Source: Erysipelothrix piscisicarius (GTDB taxonomy: Bacteria > Bacillota_I > Bacilli_A > Erysipelotrichales > Erysipelotrichaceae). Taken from it: a stretch of DNA of 64,000 bases. Both the position numbers and the translations under genes were made by a program. Under the pieces are notes generated by a model. It was not told the DNA's origin, ran no database searches, and worked only from the letters and a program-made list of their open reading frames with translations. The stretch spans positions 1,612,001-1,676,000 of the forward strand of contig NZ_CP034234.1 in assembly GCF_003931795.1 (NCBI RefSeq), in the 5' to 3' direction. The first letter of the stretch is position 1. Each line of letters opens with the position of its first letter. Of the stretch, positions 36,990 to 45,619 are shown in pieces.

Positions 36990-38363
36990 TTATGATTCTT
37001 TTTTCTTTAGAATAACAAGCGTAATACCAATAATGATTATTCCTGATCCTACAATTGGAACAAGAAGGTTCTCATTCACACCCGTACTTGGAAGTACCGC
37101 ATCACTTTGTACATTTCCAACAGCCTCTTGATGGTCATTCTCTATTTCATCGATGTTCAAATTAGGCTTCGTTACTTCTGGTTTTGTTATTTCTGGATCA
37201 GTAGGTATTGGTTTTTGTTCTAATTCCCATTGAGCATAGAGTACTTTATCCGAAGTAACTGTCAATTTATCTTTCGCATCAAAATGGTTTCCCGTACCAT
37301 CTGCTTTATCATTCCACCCCATAAATTTATGGTTTTTAAGAGTCAGATTATTTGTGTTTCCAAGGATTTCATAGACCGTGTTCTCCGTAACCGTTGATCC
37401 ATTTGGAACTGACCCTTGTGTCGCACCGTTCGCATTGTATGTAATTGAATAATCAACGACTGGAACGATTGCTTTTTTCCATTGTGCATAGAATACTGTA
37501 TCTTCAGTTACAGTAAATAACGCATTGGGTTGAACCGCTTGACCCGTTCCATCTTGTGCAGTATTCCATCCATCAAATGTATAGCCTGGATTGGCTAGAT
37601 TTGGAAGCGTATCGAGCACGGTATATACTGTGTTCTCCTCAACGCGTGTTCCATTTGGAACATCACCACTTAAAGCCCCATTTCCATCATATGATACGGA
37701 ATAGTCCACAATCACAGGATCCTCAGACCAAATAGCAAATAGGTTCTCATGCCAATCCACTAATTGATTATCCAAACCCCATATATAACCACTTCCCGCG
37801 TTATCCAGTTCCCATCCTTCAAACGTAAATCCTGGGCGAACTGGTTCTTGGTAACCTTGGTCATATGTTCAAAGTTGATCCAAATAAGTTGTAATCGTGT
37901 AAGTGTCTGAACCGTCTTGAAATGTTCCACCCTCTGCGGAAAATGTTGCAACGAAGCTATTTGCCGTGTCAAATGTACTCTTCGCTATAACACCTGCTTG
38001 TTTGTTCACCATTAAGATATGTGATTTGACCACGCCAAGATTAACATTATCGACTAATTTAAAATAAACTTTCTCCATAACATCAGCTTCATCTTCGCAA
38101 ATTACCGTATCAATCAATTCAAGAACACCCGTATTGTATTCAAAATAGAGTTCGTATTCGATTGGATAGGATAAGGCTGATGGATTGGTAACCTCAGGGA
38201 TAAATCCTACTTGGTATGATGGTGATAAAATACTCGAACTATGATATTCCAAAAGATCGGCTGAATTATAGTCCGCTTTCACACCACCGCTGACCATCAC
38301 GACATTTACCATCAACATCGCGACTAAGACAAAACTTAAAATGTGCTTTCTTAATTTTTTCAT
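36990..38363 (-). pseudogene. LPxTG-anchored surface protein with InlB-type repeats, one in-frame TGA
   Basis: A single frame of 458 codons is interrupted only by TGA at 37869-37871, between ITTYLDQL and TYDQGYQEPVRPGFTFEGWE. The N-terminus is a signal peptide (HILSFVLVAMLMVNVVMVSG...KA) and a cohesin-like beta domain. After the stop come three Flg_new/InlB-type repeats (GYTFDGWNTAQDGTG, HKFMGWNDKADGTG, VFYAQW, VLYAQW) and the sorting signal LPSTGVNENLLVPIVGSG with a basic tail KKKES. The repeats resemble those of the gene downstream, so the two are probably related adhesin-type proteins. RBS AAAGGAGAATTAAG. Confidence 0.88.
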
Positions 38364-38860
38364 CTTAATTCTCCTTTATTAGATGTATTCTCAATTTAAC
38401 ATCTGTTAAGAAAATTAAGATTAATATGACACAATCCTGTCAGAATTTGTAATAAACGGACATTTTTTGGCTTTTTTTCATAAAATATTATTACAAATGC
38501 GTCGCATTCATAGATTACGCTTTACCGAATCGAATCTAATTATGATTTGAAAACGTGTTCATACAAACGCATTTAATGTTTGACCGCATTCTTCGTAATT
38601 CTCAATTAATTCATAAACTTAACATTTTAGTTTTAATACTTTCATCTTTTTTTAATGAAATCTTTGGCCTTACCCTTCAATCTTCTTGATTTTAATGACA
38701 CGCGATTGATCCTTACAACCCTTCCTGCAAGGAGGCATCGTAAGTAAAATTTTTAATAAAGGCTATTATGAAGACCTTGAATCCATACAATGCGCTTGAG
38801 AAGAAGCTGTATTTACTAACTATTGCGGAAAAATACGATATCCTTCATCCATGAGACAAA
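38364..38860. other. Gene-poor region with a possible gene remnant
   Basis: About 500 bp between the surface protein gene and tRNA-Gln. It is AT-rich. The only coding-like piece is a 28-codon frame at 38768-38854 (MKTLNPYNALEKKLYLLTIA...) preceded 30 bp upstream by AAGGAGG, perhaps the relic of a small gene. I cannot name it. Confidence 0.4.
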
Positions 38861-38863
38861 AAA

Positions 38864-38888
38864 AAACAAACAATGAAATTGTTTGTTT
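38864..38888 (-). terminator. Terminator after tRNA-Gln
   Basis: Arms AAACAAACAAT / ATTGTTTGTTT, 3-nt loop, long T run on the minus strand. Confidence 0.88.
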
Positions 38889-38899
38889 GATTATCATAT

Positions 38900-38974
38900 T
38901 GGCTGGGCCACCTGGGATCGAACCAGGGAATGTCACAGTCAAAGTGTGATGCCTTACCGCTTGGCTATGGCCCA
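38900..38974 (-). tRNA. tRNA-Gln (anticodon TTG)
   Basis: 75 nt including CCA. Acceptor TGGGCCA / TGGCCCA pairs, the anticodon loop CTTTGAC presents TTG, and the T arm CCTGGTTCGATCCCAGG is perfect. Confidence 0.95.
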
Positions 38975-39124
38975 ATATCTTTCAGTGTTTGCTTGTTTAT
39001 TATAGCATAACACGTAGGCAATGCAAGGGGTAAAACACATTTTTTTATATAATTCTTAAACTTTGAAATATTACCTTCTAAATGTGATTTTCGTTCACGA
39101 TTAACAAGCCAAATAACAGCATAA

Positions 39125-39427
39125 TCATCGCACCACATAGTGATATACAATAAGTATCAACATCGGTAAGACAATAAAAAACATATCTGTAGAAACGCTT
39201 ATCAGCTCCGAACGTTGTTTCTTATGATTACTTTTAGGATGTTTTTTCTCTTTACGACCTAGAATCACATTTCCAAGTCCAACCAAGACTATCCCCAATA
39301 AAACTAAAGACGCTAAGAACTCTAACATGGAATAAAATTGAAACGGTAGAACAAAACTTAATCCATAAGTAATTGCGGAAAGAATCAAACCTAATGCTAT
39401 ATAAATCATATTCTTATATTCTTTCAT
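39125..39427 (-). CDS. Small membrane protein of unknown function
   Basis: 100 residues with three hydrophobic helices (MIYIALGLILSAITYGLSFV, SMLEFLASLVLLGIVLVGLG, DMFFIVLPMLILIVYHYVV) and a strongly basic cytoplasmic loop (RKEKKHPKSNHKKQRS). No family recognised. ATG follows AAGGAGAAACT. It lies 50 bp after the ugpC/msmK-like gene, separated by a terminator. Confidence 0.6.
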   Translation of the reverse strand: MKEYKNMIYIALGLILSAITYGLSFVLPFQFYSMLEFLASLVLLGIVLVGLGNVILGRKEKKHPKSNHKKQRSELISVSTDMFFIVLPMLILIVYHYVVR

Positions 39428-39446
39428 AGTTTCTCCTTATATATAG

Positions 39447-39469
39447 GAAAAAGGAGACTGAGTCTCCTT
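39447..39469 (-). terminator. Terminator of the MsmK/UgpC ATPase gene
   Basis: Arms AAGGAGACT / AGTCTCCTT with a single-base centre; followed by T5 on the minus strand. Confidence 0.8.
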
Positions 39470-39478
39470 GAATAAAAC

Positions 39479-40582
39479 CTACTTAATAATATTTTCTGAA
39501 TCAATGTCGAAGAAGTGACCTTTACTTAAGTTCATTGAGAGTTCAACTTCTTGACCTGAGCTATACGCTTCATTAACCCCAAGACGAGAAATAAAGTCTT
39601 GTCCGTCGATTGAAGCATGAACCATTGTTTCAGCTCCTAATAACTCTGATACAGAAATCAATGCCTTAACAATTGATTCCGGTTGTGAGTCAAGAACCAG
39701 TGGTTCATCATGAATATCTTCTGGGCGGATTCCAAAAATAACATCTTTTCCTTCATAACCATTATCTTGAAGGACTTTGTATTTTCCTTCTGGAATTGGT
39801 ACATTTAGATTTTCACTTGCGATGAAGTGTCCATTTTCAACGCGTCCTTTAAAGAAGTTCATGGCCGGTGATCCGATGAATCCAGCTACGAATACATTAT
39901 TTGGTGAATTGTAAACTTCTTTTGGCGTTCCGATTTGTTGTACAATTCCCTTTTTCATAATAACAATTCGATCTGCCATTGTCATCGCTTCGGTTTGGTC
40001 ATGAGTAACATAGATTGTTGTTGTTTTAAGACGTTGGTGTAATTTCGTAATTTCCGCACGCATTGCTACACGTAATTTCGCATCAAGGTTACTTAATGGC
40101 TCATCCATTAAGAATACTTCTGCATCACGAACAATCGCACGTCCAAGTGCAACACGTTGGCGTTCACCACCTGATAGCGCTGCTGGTTTACGATCTAAAT
40201 AAGTATCCAAGCCTAAAATCTCAGCTGCATTTTTAACCGCCTTATCGATTTCATCTTTTGGTGTCTTACGAATCTTAAGACCAAAAGCCATATTGTCATA
40301 CACTGTCATATGCGGATATAAAGCGTAGTTTGGGAAAACCATCGCAATATCACGATCTTTAGGTTCGACATCATTTACCAGACGATCTCCAATCCATAAT
40401 TCACCAGAAGTAATATCTTCTAAACCTGCAATCATTCTTAATGTCGTTGATTTACCACATCCAGATGGCCCAACAAACACAATAAATTCTTGATCTTGAA
40501 TTTCGAGATTAAAATCAACAACGGTATCGTGATCATTTTTGTCATATCGTTTATAAATACTCTTTAAGCTAATATTTGCCAT
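39479..40582 (-). CDS. Sugar ABC transporter ATP-binding protein (MsmK/UgpC type)
   Basis: 367 residues, the usual size of the CUT1 ATPase subfamily. Walker [18 protein letters not shown]-loop [14 protein letters not shown], signature [14 protein letters not shown], Walker [17 protein letters not shown], switch [14 protein letters not shown], and a C-terminal TOBE/OB region (residues 240-367, e.g. [13 protein letters not shown]). It stands alone without permease genes, so it probably powers several carbohydrate importers, as MsmK does. The adjacent divergent PucR-type gene is a plausible regulator. Confidence 0.93.
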   Translation of the reverse strand: MANISLKSIYKRYDKNDHDTVVDFNLEIQDQEFIVFVGPSGCGKSTTLRMIAGLEDITSGELWIGDRLVNDVEPKDRDIAMVFPNYALYPHMTVYDNMAFGLKIRKTPKDEIDKAVKNAAEILGLDTYLDRKPAALSGGERQRVALGRAIVRDAEVFLMDEPLSNLDAKLRVAMRAEITKLHQRLKTTTIYVTHDQTEAMTMADRIVIMKKGIVQQIGTPKEVYNSPNNVFVAGFIGSPAMNFFKGRVENGHFIASENLNVPIPEGKYKVLQDNGYEGKDVIFGIRPEDIHDEPLVLDSQPESIVKALISVSELLGAETMVHASIDGQDFISRLGVNEAYSSGQEVELSMNLSKGHFFDIDSENIIK

Positions 40583-40679
40583 GTAATTATCCCCTTTTAC
40601 TTTCTTAAATACATTATAATAAAGCGGTTACAAATATGATATAGTATTGTTGAACAAAGAAATTGTGCAAGGAGACCAT

Positions 40680-41507
40680 ATGACATTTAACGACCTACAA
40701 AAACTCTATCCCAGTGCTCGGGTAAGCCAAATTAATAATGCTTCCGAATCAGAGTTTGTGCTTTATGACGGATATCAATATTTGATGATTAATGTTTCTG
40801 TTCTCAACAAAACAGAGAAAGACTTATTATCCTTAATGTTTAAAGAAAAAGATCAAAAATCAATGTGGTATCAGCATCTTATCAACGGTGAGGCCTTGAT
40901 GCTTGCATCTACCAAGTCTTATCATTTTATCCATTTTCATGTGAAGTATCTCAATCAAGATCATGACTTGTGGTTGAAAACGTTTAAGCACTTCTTTGAA
41001 AACCCATTAGATGCTTTCTATATTAATAATCATTCAGGTCTTGTGGTTTTAGATTCACGACTTTATGACTTAGAATCGCTTAAAGGGTTTATCGCTGCCT
41101 TGGATGATGATTTCTCTACAAACACATCCTTATATATAGGTTCCGATCGAATGATGAATGATGACTTGATTGCTTTATTTAAAGAAGAAACGTTGTTATT
41201 TCATAAGTCAGGCTACCCGGCACGTATTAATAACTTTTCAAATACTTACCTTCAAGCATATGTAACGCCACATATACGTTCCAGCTCAATTGGGTCCTCC
41301 ATGCGACAACTCATTTTGTCACAAGATGATATGGTTGAAACAATTATTTGCATGTGGGAACACGAAGGTAATGTAACCTCTTCAGCGCAAGCACTATTTA
41401 TACACAGAAATACGCTTAACTACCGTATTGATAAATTTCATGAATTGACCGGATTATCATTACGTCATTTGGATGATCTGCTTTTAGCATATCTTCTTGT
41501 TCTATAA
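40680..41507 (+). CDS. PucR/CdaR-type transcriptional regulator
   Basis: 275 residues from the ATG at 40680, which follows GCAAGGAGACCAT. The C-terminal helix-turn-helix of the PucR/sugar-diacid regulator class is clear: SAQALFIHRNTLNYRIDKFH and LTGLSLRHLDDLLLAYLL. The N-terminal 200 residues show no known sensor domain. It is divergent from the MsmK/UgpC ATPase, with TATAAT-like elements in the 97-bp intergenic gap, so it may regulate that gene in response to a sugar or to carbon status. Confidence 0.82.
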   Translation: MTFNDLQKLYPSARVSQINNASESEFVLYDGYQYLMINVSVLNKTEKDLLSLMFKEKDQKSMWYQHLINGEALMLASTKSYHFIHFHVKYLNQDHDLWLKTFKHFFENPLDAFYINNHSGLVVLDSRLYDLESLKGFIAALDDDFSTNTSLYIGSDRMMNDDLIALFKEETLLFHKSGYPARINNFSNTYLQAYVTPHIRSSSIGSSMRQLILSQDDMVETIICMWEHEGNVTSSAQALFIHRNTLNYRIDKFHELTGLSLRHLDDLLLAYLLVL

Positions 41508-41600
41508 ATTGTTCTTTTTGGTTTCTTTTTAAGCCATTTTCTTTTACTCGTGAACATTTGGTGTATAATAAGTAAATGTATATAGGAGGTAAACTTACAA

Positions 41601-42581
41601 ATGGATTTATTTGAAGGTTTAAAAGAAAAGATTTCCGGAAAAGACATTAAAGTTGTTTTTCCAGAAGGTGTTGATGCACGAATTATCGGTGCTGCAGTAC
41701 GTTTAGCAGCTGATGGACTTTGTCATCCAATCATCTTAGGTAATAAAGAAGTAATTTTATCGTCAGCACAAGATTTAGGTTTCTTGATGGATAAAGTAGA
41801 GATTATCGATCCCGAAACTTACCCTGAAGACAAAAAAGAAGCAATGGTTGATGCCCTTGTGGAACGTCGTAAAGGTAAATTAGCTAAAGAAGATGCTTAC
41901 GAATGGATTAAAAATGTAAACTACTTTGGAACAATGTTAACGTATATGGGAGATGCTGATGCTATGGTGAGTGGTGCAATTCACTCAACAGGTGATACAG
42001 TGCGTCCAGCATTACAAATTATTAAGACAAAACCTGGTGTGAGTCGTACAAGTGGTGCATTTATTATTTTCAAACGTCATGAATCATACTTATTCTCAGA
42101 TTGCGCCATCAACATCAACCCTAGTTCACAAGAATTAGCAGAAATTGCTGTTGAAAGTGCAAAAACAGCTGAACTCTTTGATATCGACCCAATTGTATCA
42201 CTCTTAAGTTTCTCAACTAAAGGTTCTGCAAAGAGTGAAGAAGTTGATAAAGTTGTGGAAGCAACACGTATCGCTCAAGAGCTTGCGCCTGAATATCAAA
42301 TTGATGGAGAATTGCAATTTGATGCATCATTTGTGCCTACAGTTGCTCAATTAAAAGCTCCTGAATCAAGTGTAGCAGGTAATGCCCGTGTATTTATCTT
42401 CCCAGATCTTCAATCCGGAAATATTGGATATAAGATTGCACAACGTCTTGGTGGATATGAAGCAATTGGACCAATTCTTCAAGGTCTAAACAAACCAGTA
42501 TCTGACTTATCACGTGGATGTGTTGAAGAAGATGTTTATAAACTTGCAATTATTACTGCAGCTCAAACATTAATTAAATAA
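41601..42581 (+). CDS. pta: Phosphate acetyltransferase
   Basis: 326 residues, the short Pta form. It converts acetyl-CoA and phosphate to acetyl phosphate, which fits downstream of pyruvate formate-lyase in acetate formation. Signatures are VFPEGVDARIIGAAVRLAAD, DAMVSGAIHSTGDTVRPALQ, INPSSQELAEIA, DGELQFDASFVP and the C-terminal GPILQGLNKPVSDLSRGC. ATG follows AGGAGGTAAACTTACAA. A -10 box TATAAT lies at 41564-41569 with a weak TTTACT -35. Acetate kinase is not adjacent. Confidence 0.97.
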   Translation: MDLFEGLKEKISGKDIKVVFPEGVDARIIGAAVRLAADGLCHPIILGNKEVILSSAQDLGFLMDKVEIIDPETYPEDKKEAMVDALVERRKGKLAKEDAYEWIKNVNYFGTMLTYMGDADAMVSGAIHSTGDTVRPALQIIKTKPGVSRTSGAFIIFKRHESYLFSDCAININPSSQELAEIAVESAKTAELFDIDPIVSLLSFSTKGSAKSEEVDKVVEATRIAQELAPEYQIDGELQFDASFVPTVAQLKAPESSVAGNARVFIFPDLQSGNIGYKIAQRLGGYEAIGPILQGLNKPVSDLSRGCVEEDVYKLAIITAAQTLIK

Positions 42582-42585
42582 TATC

Positions 42586-42612
42586 GGACACTCTTCGGAG
42601 TGTTCTTTTATT
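42586..42612 (+). terminator. Terminator of pta
   Basis: Arms ACACTC / GAGTGT closed by a TTCG tetraloop, followed by a T-rich stretch. Confidence 0.88.
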
Positions 42613-42755
42613 TTTGTGGACTCAGATTAAGATAAGAAATACACTATAAATATGCATAATAATGCTTTAAAAAGGGCTTATTGTACCTTTTAAAGAACCT
42701 TTTCACATTTAATAAAAACTTTATTCAAATATTTGAAATAAATCGACTTTTAGTG

Positions 42756-42785
42756 TTGACTATATCAAGAAGCGTATGGTATATT
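42756..42785 (+). promoter_or_regulatory. Promoter of tRNA array 1
   Basis: TTGACT (42756-42761), 18-bp spacer, TATATT (42780-42785), about 40 bp upstream of tRNA-Val. Confidence 0.75.
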
Positions 42786-42824
42786 ATTAAGGCGTTAAGG
42801 AATACAAACAAACGCAACAGACCT

Positions 42825-42900
42825 GGAGGTTTAGCTCAGTTGGGAGAGCATCTGCCTTACAAGCAGAGGGTCAGCGGTTCGAGCCCGTTAACCTCCACCA
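42825..42900 (+). tRNA. tRNA-Val (anticodon TAC), array 1
   Basis: 76 nt with encoded CCA. Acceptor GGAGGTT / AACCTCC, anticodon loop CTTACAA. It is identical to the copy at 47315. Confidence 0.97.
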
Positions 42901-42905
42901 TATTT

Positions 42906-42981
42906 GCCGACTTAGCTCAATTGGTAGAGCAACTGATTTGTAATCAGTAGGTTGGGGGTTCAAGTCCTCTAGTCGGCACCA
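42906..42981 (+). tRNA. tRNA-Thr (anticodon TGT), array 1
   Basis: 76 nt with CCA. Acceptor GCCGACT / AGTCGGC, anticodon loop TTTGTAA. Identical to the copy at 47409. Confidence 0.97.
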
Positions 42982-42995
42982 TTTTGAATAAGAAT

Positions 42996-43077
42996 GGGGA
43001 GATAGCGAAGTGGCTAAACGCGGGTGACTGTAAATCATCTCCTTAGGGTTCGGCGGTTCGAATCCGTCTCCCCACCA
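42996..43077 (+). tRNA. tRNA-Tyr (anticodon GTA)
   Basis: 82 nt with CCA, long variable arm, acceptor GGGGAGA / TCTCCCC, anticodon GTA in GACTGTAAATC. Only in array 1. Confidence 0.95.
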
Positions 43078-43084
43078 TTCTTTT

Positions 43085-43160
43085 GTCTCGTTAGCTCAGG
43101 TGGTAGAGCAACTGACTTTTAATCAGTGGGTCGTAGGTTCGAGTCCTACACGAGACACCA
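43085..43160 (+). tRNA. tRNA-Lys (anticodon TTT), array 1
   Basis: 76 nt with CCA. Acceptor GTCTCGT / ACGAGAC, anticodon loop CTTTTAA. Identical to the copy at 47489. Confidence 0.97.
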
Positions 43161-43168
43161 TTCAAAAT

Positions 43169-43238
43169 GCGGGTGTAGTTTAATGGTAAAACTCAGCCTT
43201 CAAGCTGGCTACGGAGTTCGATTCTCCTCACCCGCTCA
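43169..43238 (+). pseudogene. Degenerate tRNA-Gly (would-be TCC), several single-base losses
   Basis: The acceptor stem GCGGGTG / CACCCGC and D arm match tRNA-Gly(TCC), but the length is 70 instead of 74. CC has become C at the end of the D stem (AAAACTCAGC for AAAACCTCAGC), in the anticodon loop (CTTCAA, six nucleotides, for CTTCCAA) and in the 3' end (CTCAA for CTCCA). The T stem also seems one base short. A six-nucleotide anticodon loop should not work. Confidence 0.75.
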
Positions 43239-43478
43239 ATTATATTTATAACAACCGTATGTACGGTTTTTGCTGTTTTTATTCGTTTTGTATATATTCT
43301 GGTCCAATATCCTCATAGTATTGCTCAGATTCCAGAACTGATTGACTTCATATTTTTCCCTCGTTATGATAAAAGTGCTCAAGATATGTGATCGAAAGCA
43401 AAAGCAGAATTCATGTTCTGCTTTTTTTACCTTTAACTTACTTCATATCCAAGTTATAATAGTCGAAAGGAGATTTAT

Positions 43479-44306
43479 ATGATACGTATATGTTATTCAA
43501 TGGATTTGGACGACGCAATAGACTATGCATGGTCTCATCAATCAAATCCTTTAACTCAATCATTTCCAAAATATAAGACAAAATCAGAACTCTCAAAAAT
43601 CATTAAGAAATCGCTTTGCCTTGCTAAATTCAACGATCATCAGGAAATTGTTGAATTTGGTGCATTCGCAATTGCAGAGGACGATTGCATTATGCAAACC
43701 GTAGCAGGTATCTATGCTTCGAATGATTACCAAGCAGTGTTAAGGGCATTTATTGATTATTTAAAAGCTGCGTTCCCAAGCTATCAATTACTTTGCGGTT
43801 TTCCAATCTCAAATCAAACCGCTTTAGAGGCTTACGATGATTTCGATGCGATTCTAATCGATGATTGTACTGTAATGACCTTAGATGTCGAACGCATTCC
43901 AAAATTGAAGCACGCTACTTTGCATATGGAACCTTTACTTGAATCGAACGAACAGCGATTTAAGCACCATCACGACCAGGTAAACCCCGATATTTTTTGG
44001 TCTGCAGATAAAATATTTAGAAATAAGAAACCATGGTTTGTTTTTCTAGAAATGAGTAATCAATCCGTGGTAGGTTCCATCACATTAAAAAAATACAACC
44101 ATATCTATGCAGAGGTATTTTCGTTTTATTCAAGCATGGAGTCCGCATATGAATTCTTGAACCGTTCTGTAAGGTATTGCGCAGATCAAGTAATCGAAGA
44201 AATACTCTTCTTCGTAGATACCGAAAACGCTATCGCCCTTGCTGCCGCTACAGCGAATGGTTTTAGAGAACAAGACCATTATTTTAGTTTTAAGATTTCC
44301 CTTTAA
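43479..44306 (+). CDS. GNAT-like protein of unknown substrate
   Basis: 275 residues, soluble. The C-terminal half looks like an N-acetyltransferase fold: WFVFLEMSNQSVVGSITLKK (strands with VVG turn), IEEILFFVDTENAIALAAAT and NGFREQDHYFSF, the last being the usual GF-x-E end of GNAT domains. The N-terminal half may be a second, degenerate GNAT-like domain. I cannot name a substrate. ATG follows GAAAGGAGATTTAT. Its downstream terminator region has been hit by an insertion element. Confidence 0.55.
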   Translation: MIRICYSMDLDDAIDYAWSHQSNPLTQSFPKYKTKSELSKIIKKSLCLAKFNDHQEIVEFGAFAIAEDDCIMQTVAGIYASNDYQAVLRAFIDYLKAAFPSYQLLCGFPISNQTALEAYDDFDAILIDDCTVMTLDVERIPKLKHATLHMEPLLESNEQRFKHHHDQVNPDIFWSADKIFRNKKPWFVFLEMSNQSVVGSITLKKYNHIYAEVFSFYSSMESAYEFLNRSVRYCADQVIEEILFFVDTENAIALAAATANGFREQDHYFSFKISL

Positions 44307-44436
44307 AATATTTCCTGGGTGATTTTTAAGAACAAAGAAACACACGCATTGGAACTGACCTAGTTCCGTGGGACTAAAGAAAAAAACCTCTTGTATGAGA
44401 ATTATTGTAAAATAGTTCAATATAGGAGGTTTTTAT

Positions 44437-44750
44437 ATGGGAACACGAACTATGCATAGCTATGAGACAAAGATGAAAGTTATAGAAATGAAATTGGCAG
44501 GCTACTCAAGCAGGTTTATTCAGACTGAACTTGGAATAAAAAATGTAACACAAGTCAAAACATGGTGGAGATGGTATCGAAATGGTGAACACTATCGATT
44601 TTCTCAACCTGTAGGCAAGCAATATACTTTTGGAAAGGGCCTGAAGGAGACACGGTCGAAGAAACACAAAGACTTAGAATTAAATCTTTGGAGCAACAAA
44701 TTGAACTATTAAAAGTATTTGGAAGAGAAAGGATGTGGTTCCTGAAATAA
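44437..44750 (+). pseudogene. IS3-family orfA (helix-turn-helix), frameshifted
   Basis: Starts MGTRTMHSYETKMKVIEMKL behind AGGAGGTTTTTAT, contains LGIKNVTQVKTWWRWYRNGE, then shifts near 44640 in AAGGGCCTG. The other frame continues PEGDTVEETQRLRIKSLEQQ and ends at 44750, the expected orfA tail. Confidence 0.85.
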
Positions 44751-45577
44751 TCATCAAGCTCGTTGAAGAGTATCGCAACACTGTATCTCTTAAAGATATC
44801 TTGAATCTTTTGGGGTACCTAAGTCAACGTATTACCGTTGGACTAAAAGAGCAACTAGAGTCTAATAATTATTCTGTCAATGAAGCATTAGTAATTGAAC
44901 TTTGTAAAGAAAATAAATTTCGTTATGGATATCGAAAATAACTGCATTAATTCGAAAGAAAGAATTATCAATAAGAACACTGTTCAAAGATAATGCAGAA
45001 ACACCAATGTCAATGCCGTGTTAAGGTCAAACGGTATCGAAAACAAAATCCGAAGATCATTATGCCCAATATCATTAATCGCGACTTTAAATCACTACGT
45101 CCTCTAGAGAAATTGGTGACAGATATCACTTACATCCCTTATGGCCATAAGATGATCTATTTATCTACGATCATGGATTTATATAATGGTGAGATTATTG
45201 CGTCTACATTGAGTGACAGACAAAACCTAGAATGTGTGGTTGATACATTAAATCAACTTCCGGATATCGTTCAGCCATGTATTCTTCATTCTGATCAAGG
45301 GAGTGTCTATACATCAAAAGAGTATCAACTCAAAGTAAAAAATAAAAGCATTACCATGAGTATGTCCCGTAAGGGTACACCCGCTGATAATGCTCCTATC
45401 GAATCGTTTCATGCCTCGCTAAAGTGTGAAACATTCGAATTAAACCCAGAACTAAAGGGTTCTACTGAAATTGTATCACAAACTGTGATAAACTATTTAA
45501 AATATTACAATGAAAATCGAATACAAGAAAAGCTAGGATATCAATCTCCCGTAAATTATCGGTTAACTTCATCCTAA
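44735..45577 (+). pseudogene. IS3-family transposase orfB, frameshifted
   Basis: The first part ends at 44941 after RYGYRK; the next frame picks up ITALIRKKELSIRTLF and a third begins near 44993. The catalytic core is intact in sequence: LVTDITYIPYGHKMIYLSTI, CILHSDQGSVYTSKEY and NAPIESFHASLKCE give the DDE triad, and NENRIQEKLGYQSPVNYR the family end. Confidence 0.88.
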
Positions 45578-45619
45578 CTTGGTTTTTTCTTTAGTCCCAA
45601 GGAACTAGGTCAGTTCCAT

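Larger units (their letters stand above)
44350..45618 (+). mobile_element. IS3-family insertion sequence, copy 3 (IS150-like, degenerate)
   Basis: 1269 bp. The ends are long inverted repeats of about 36 bp beginning TGGAACTGACCTAGTTCC, with one mismatch in the part I compared (GTGGG versus TTGGG). Outside the ends, AAACACACGCA on the left and TGCGCGTGTTT on the right would pair as a hairpin if the element were removed, so it sits in the terminator loop behind glpK. No clear target duplication. It carries orfA and orfB, both broken. Confidence 0.92.

Noticed and set aside
37869-37871. In-frame TGA as a sign of a code where UGA means Trp
   Set aside because: Intact genes in the window end in TGA (for example the 126-residue gene at 8133 and the TadC-like gene at 52748), and other broken genes have TAA or frameshifts.
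42681-42950. Open frame of 89 codons running through tRNA-Val and part of tRNA-Thr
   Set aside because: It overlaps two perfect tRNA genes and has no ribosome site; it is a by-product of the tRNA sequences.
43169-43238. Functional tRNA-Glu with anticodon TTC
   Set aside because: The body is that of tRNA-Gly and the anticodon loop has only six bases; the TTC arises from loss of a C in TTCC.
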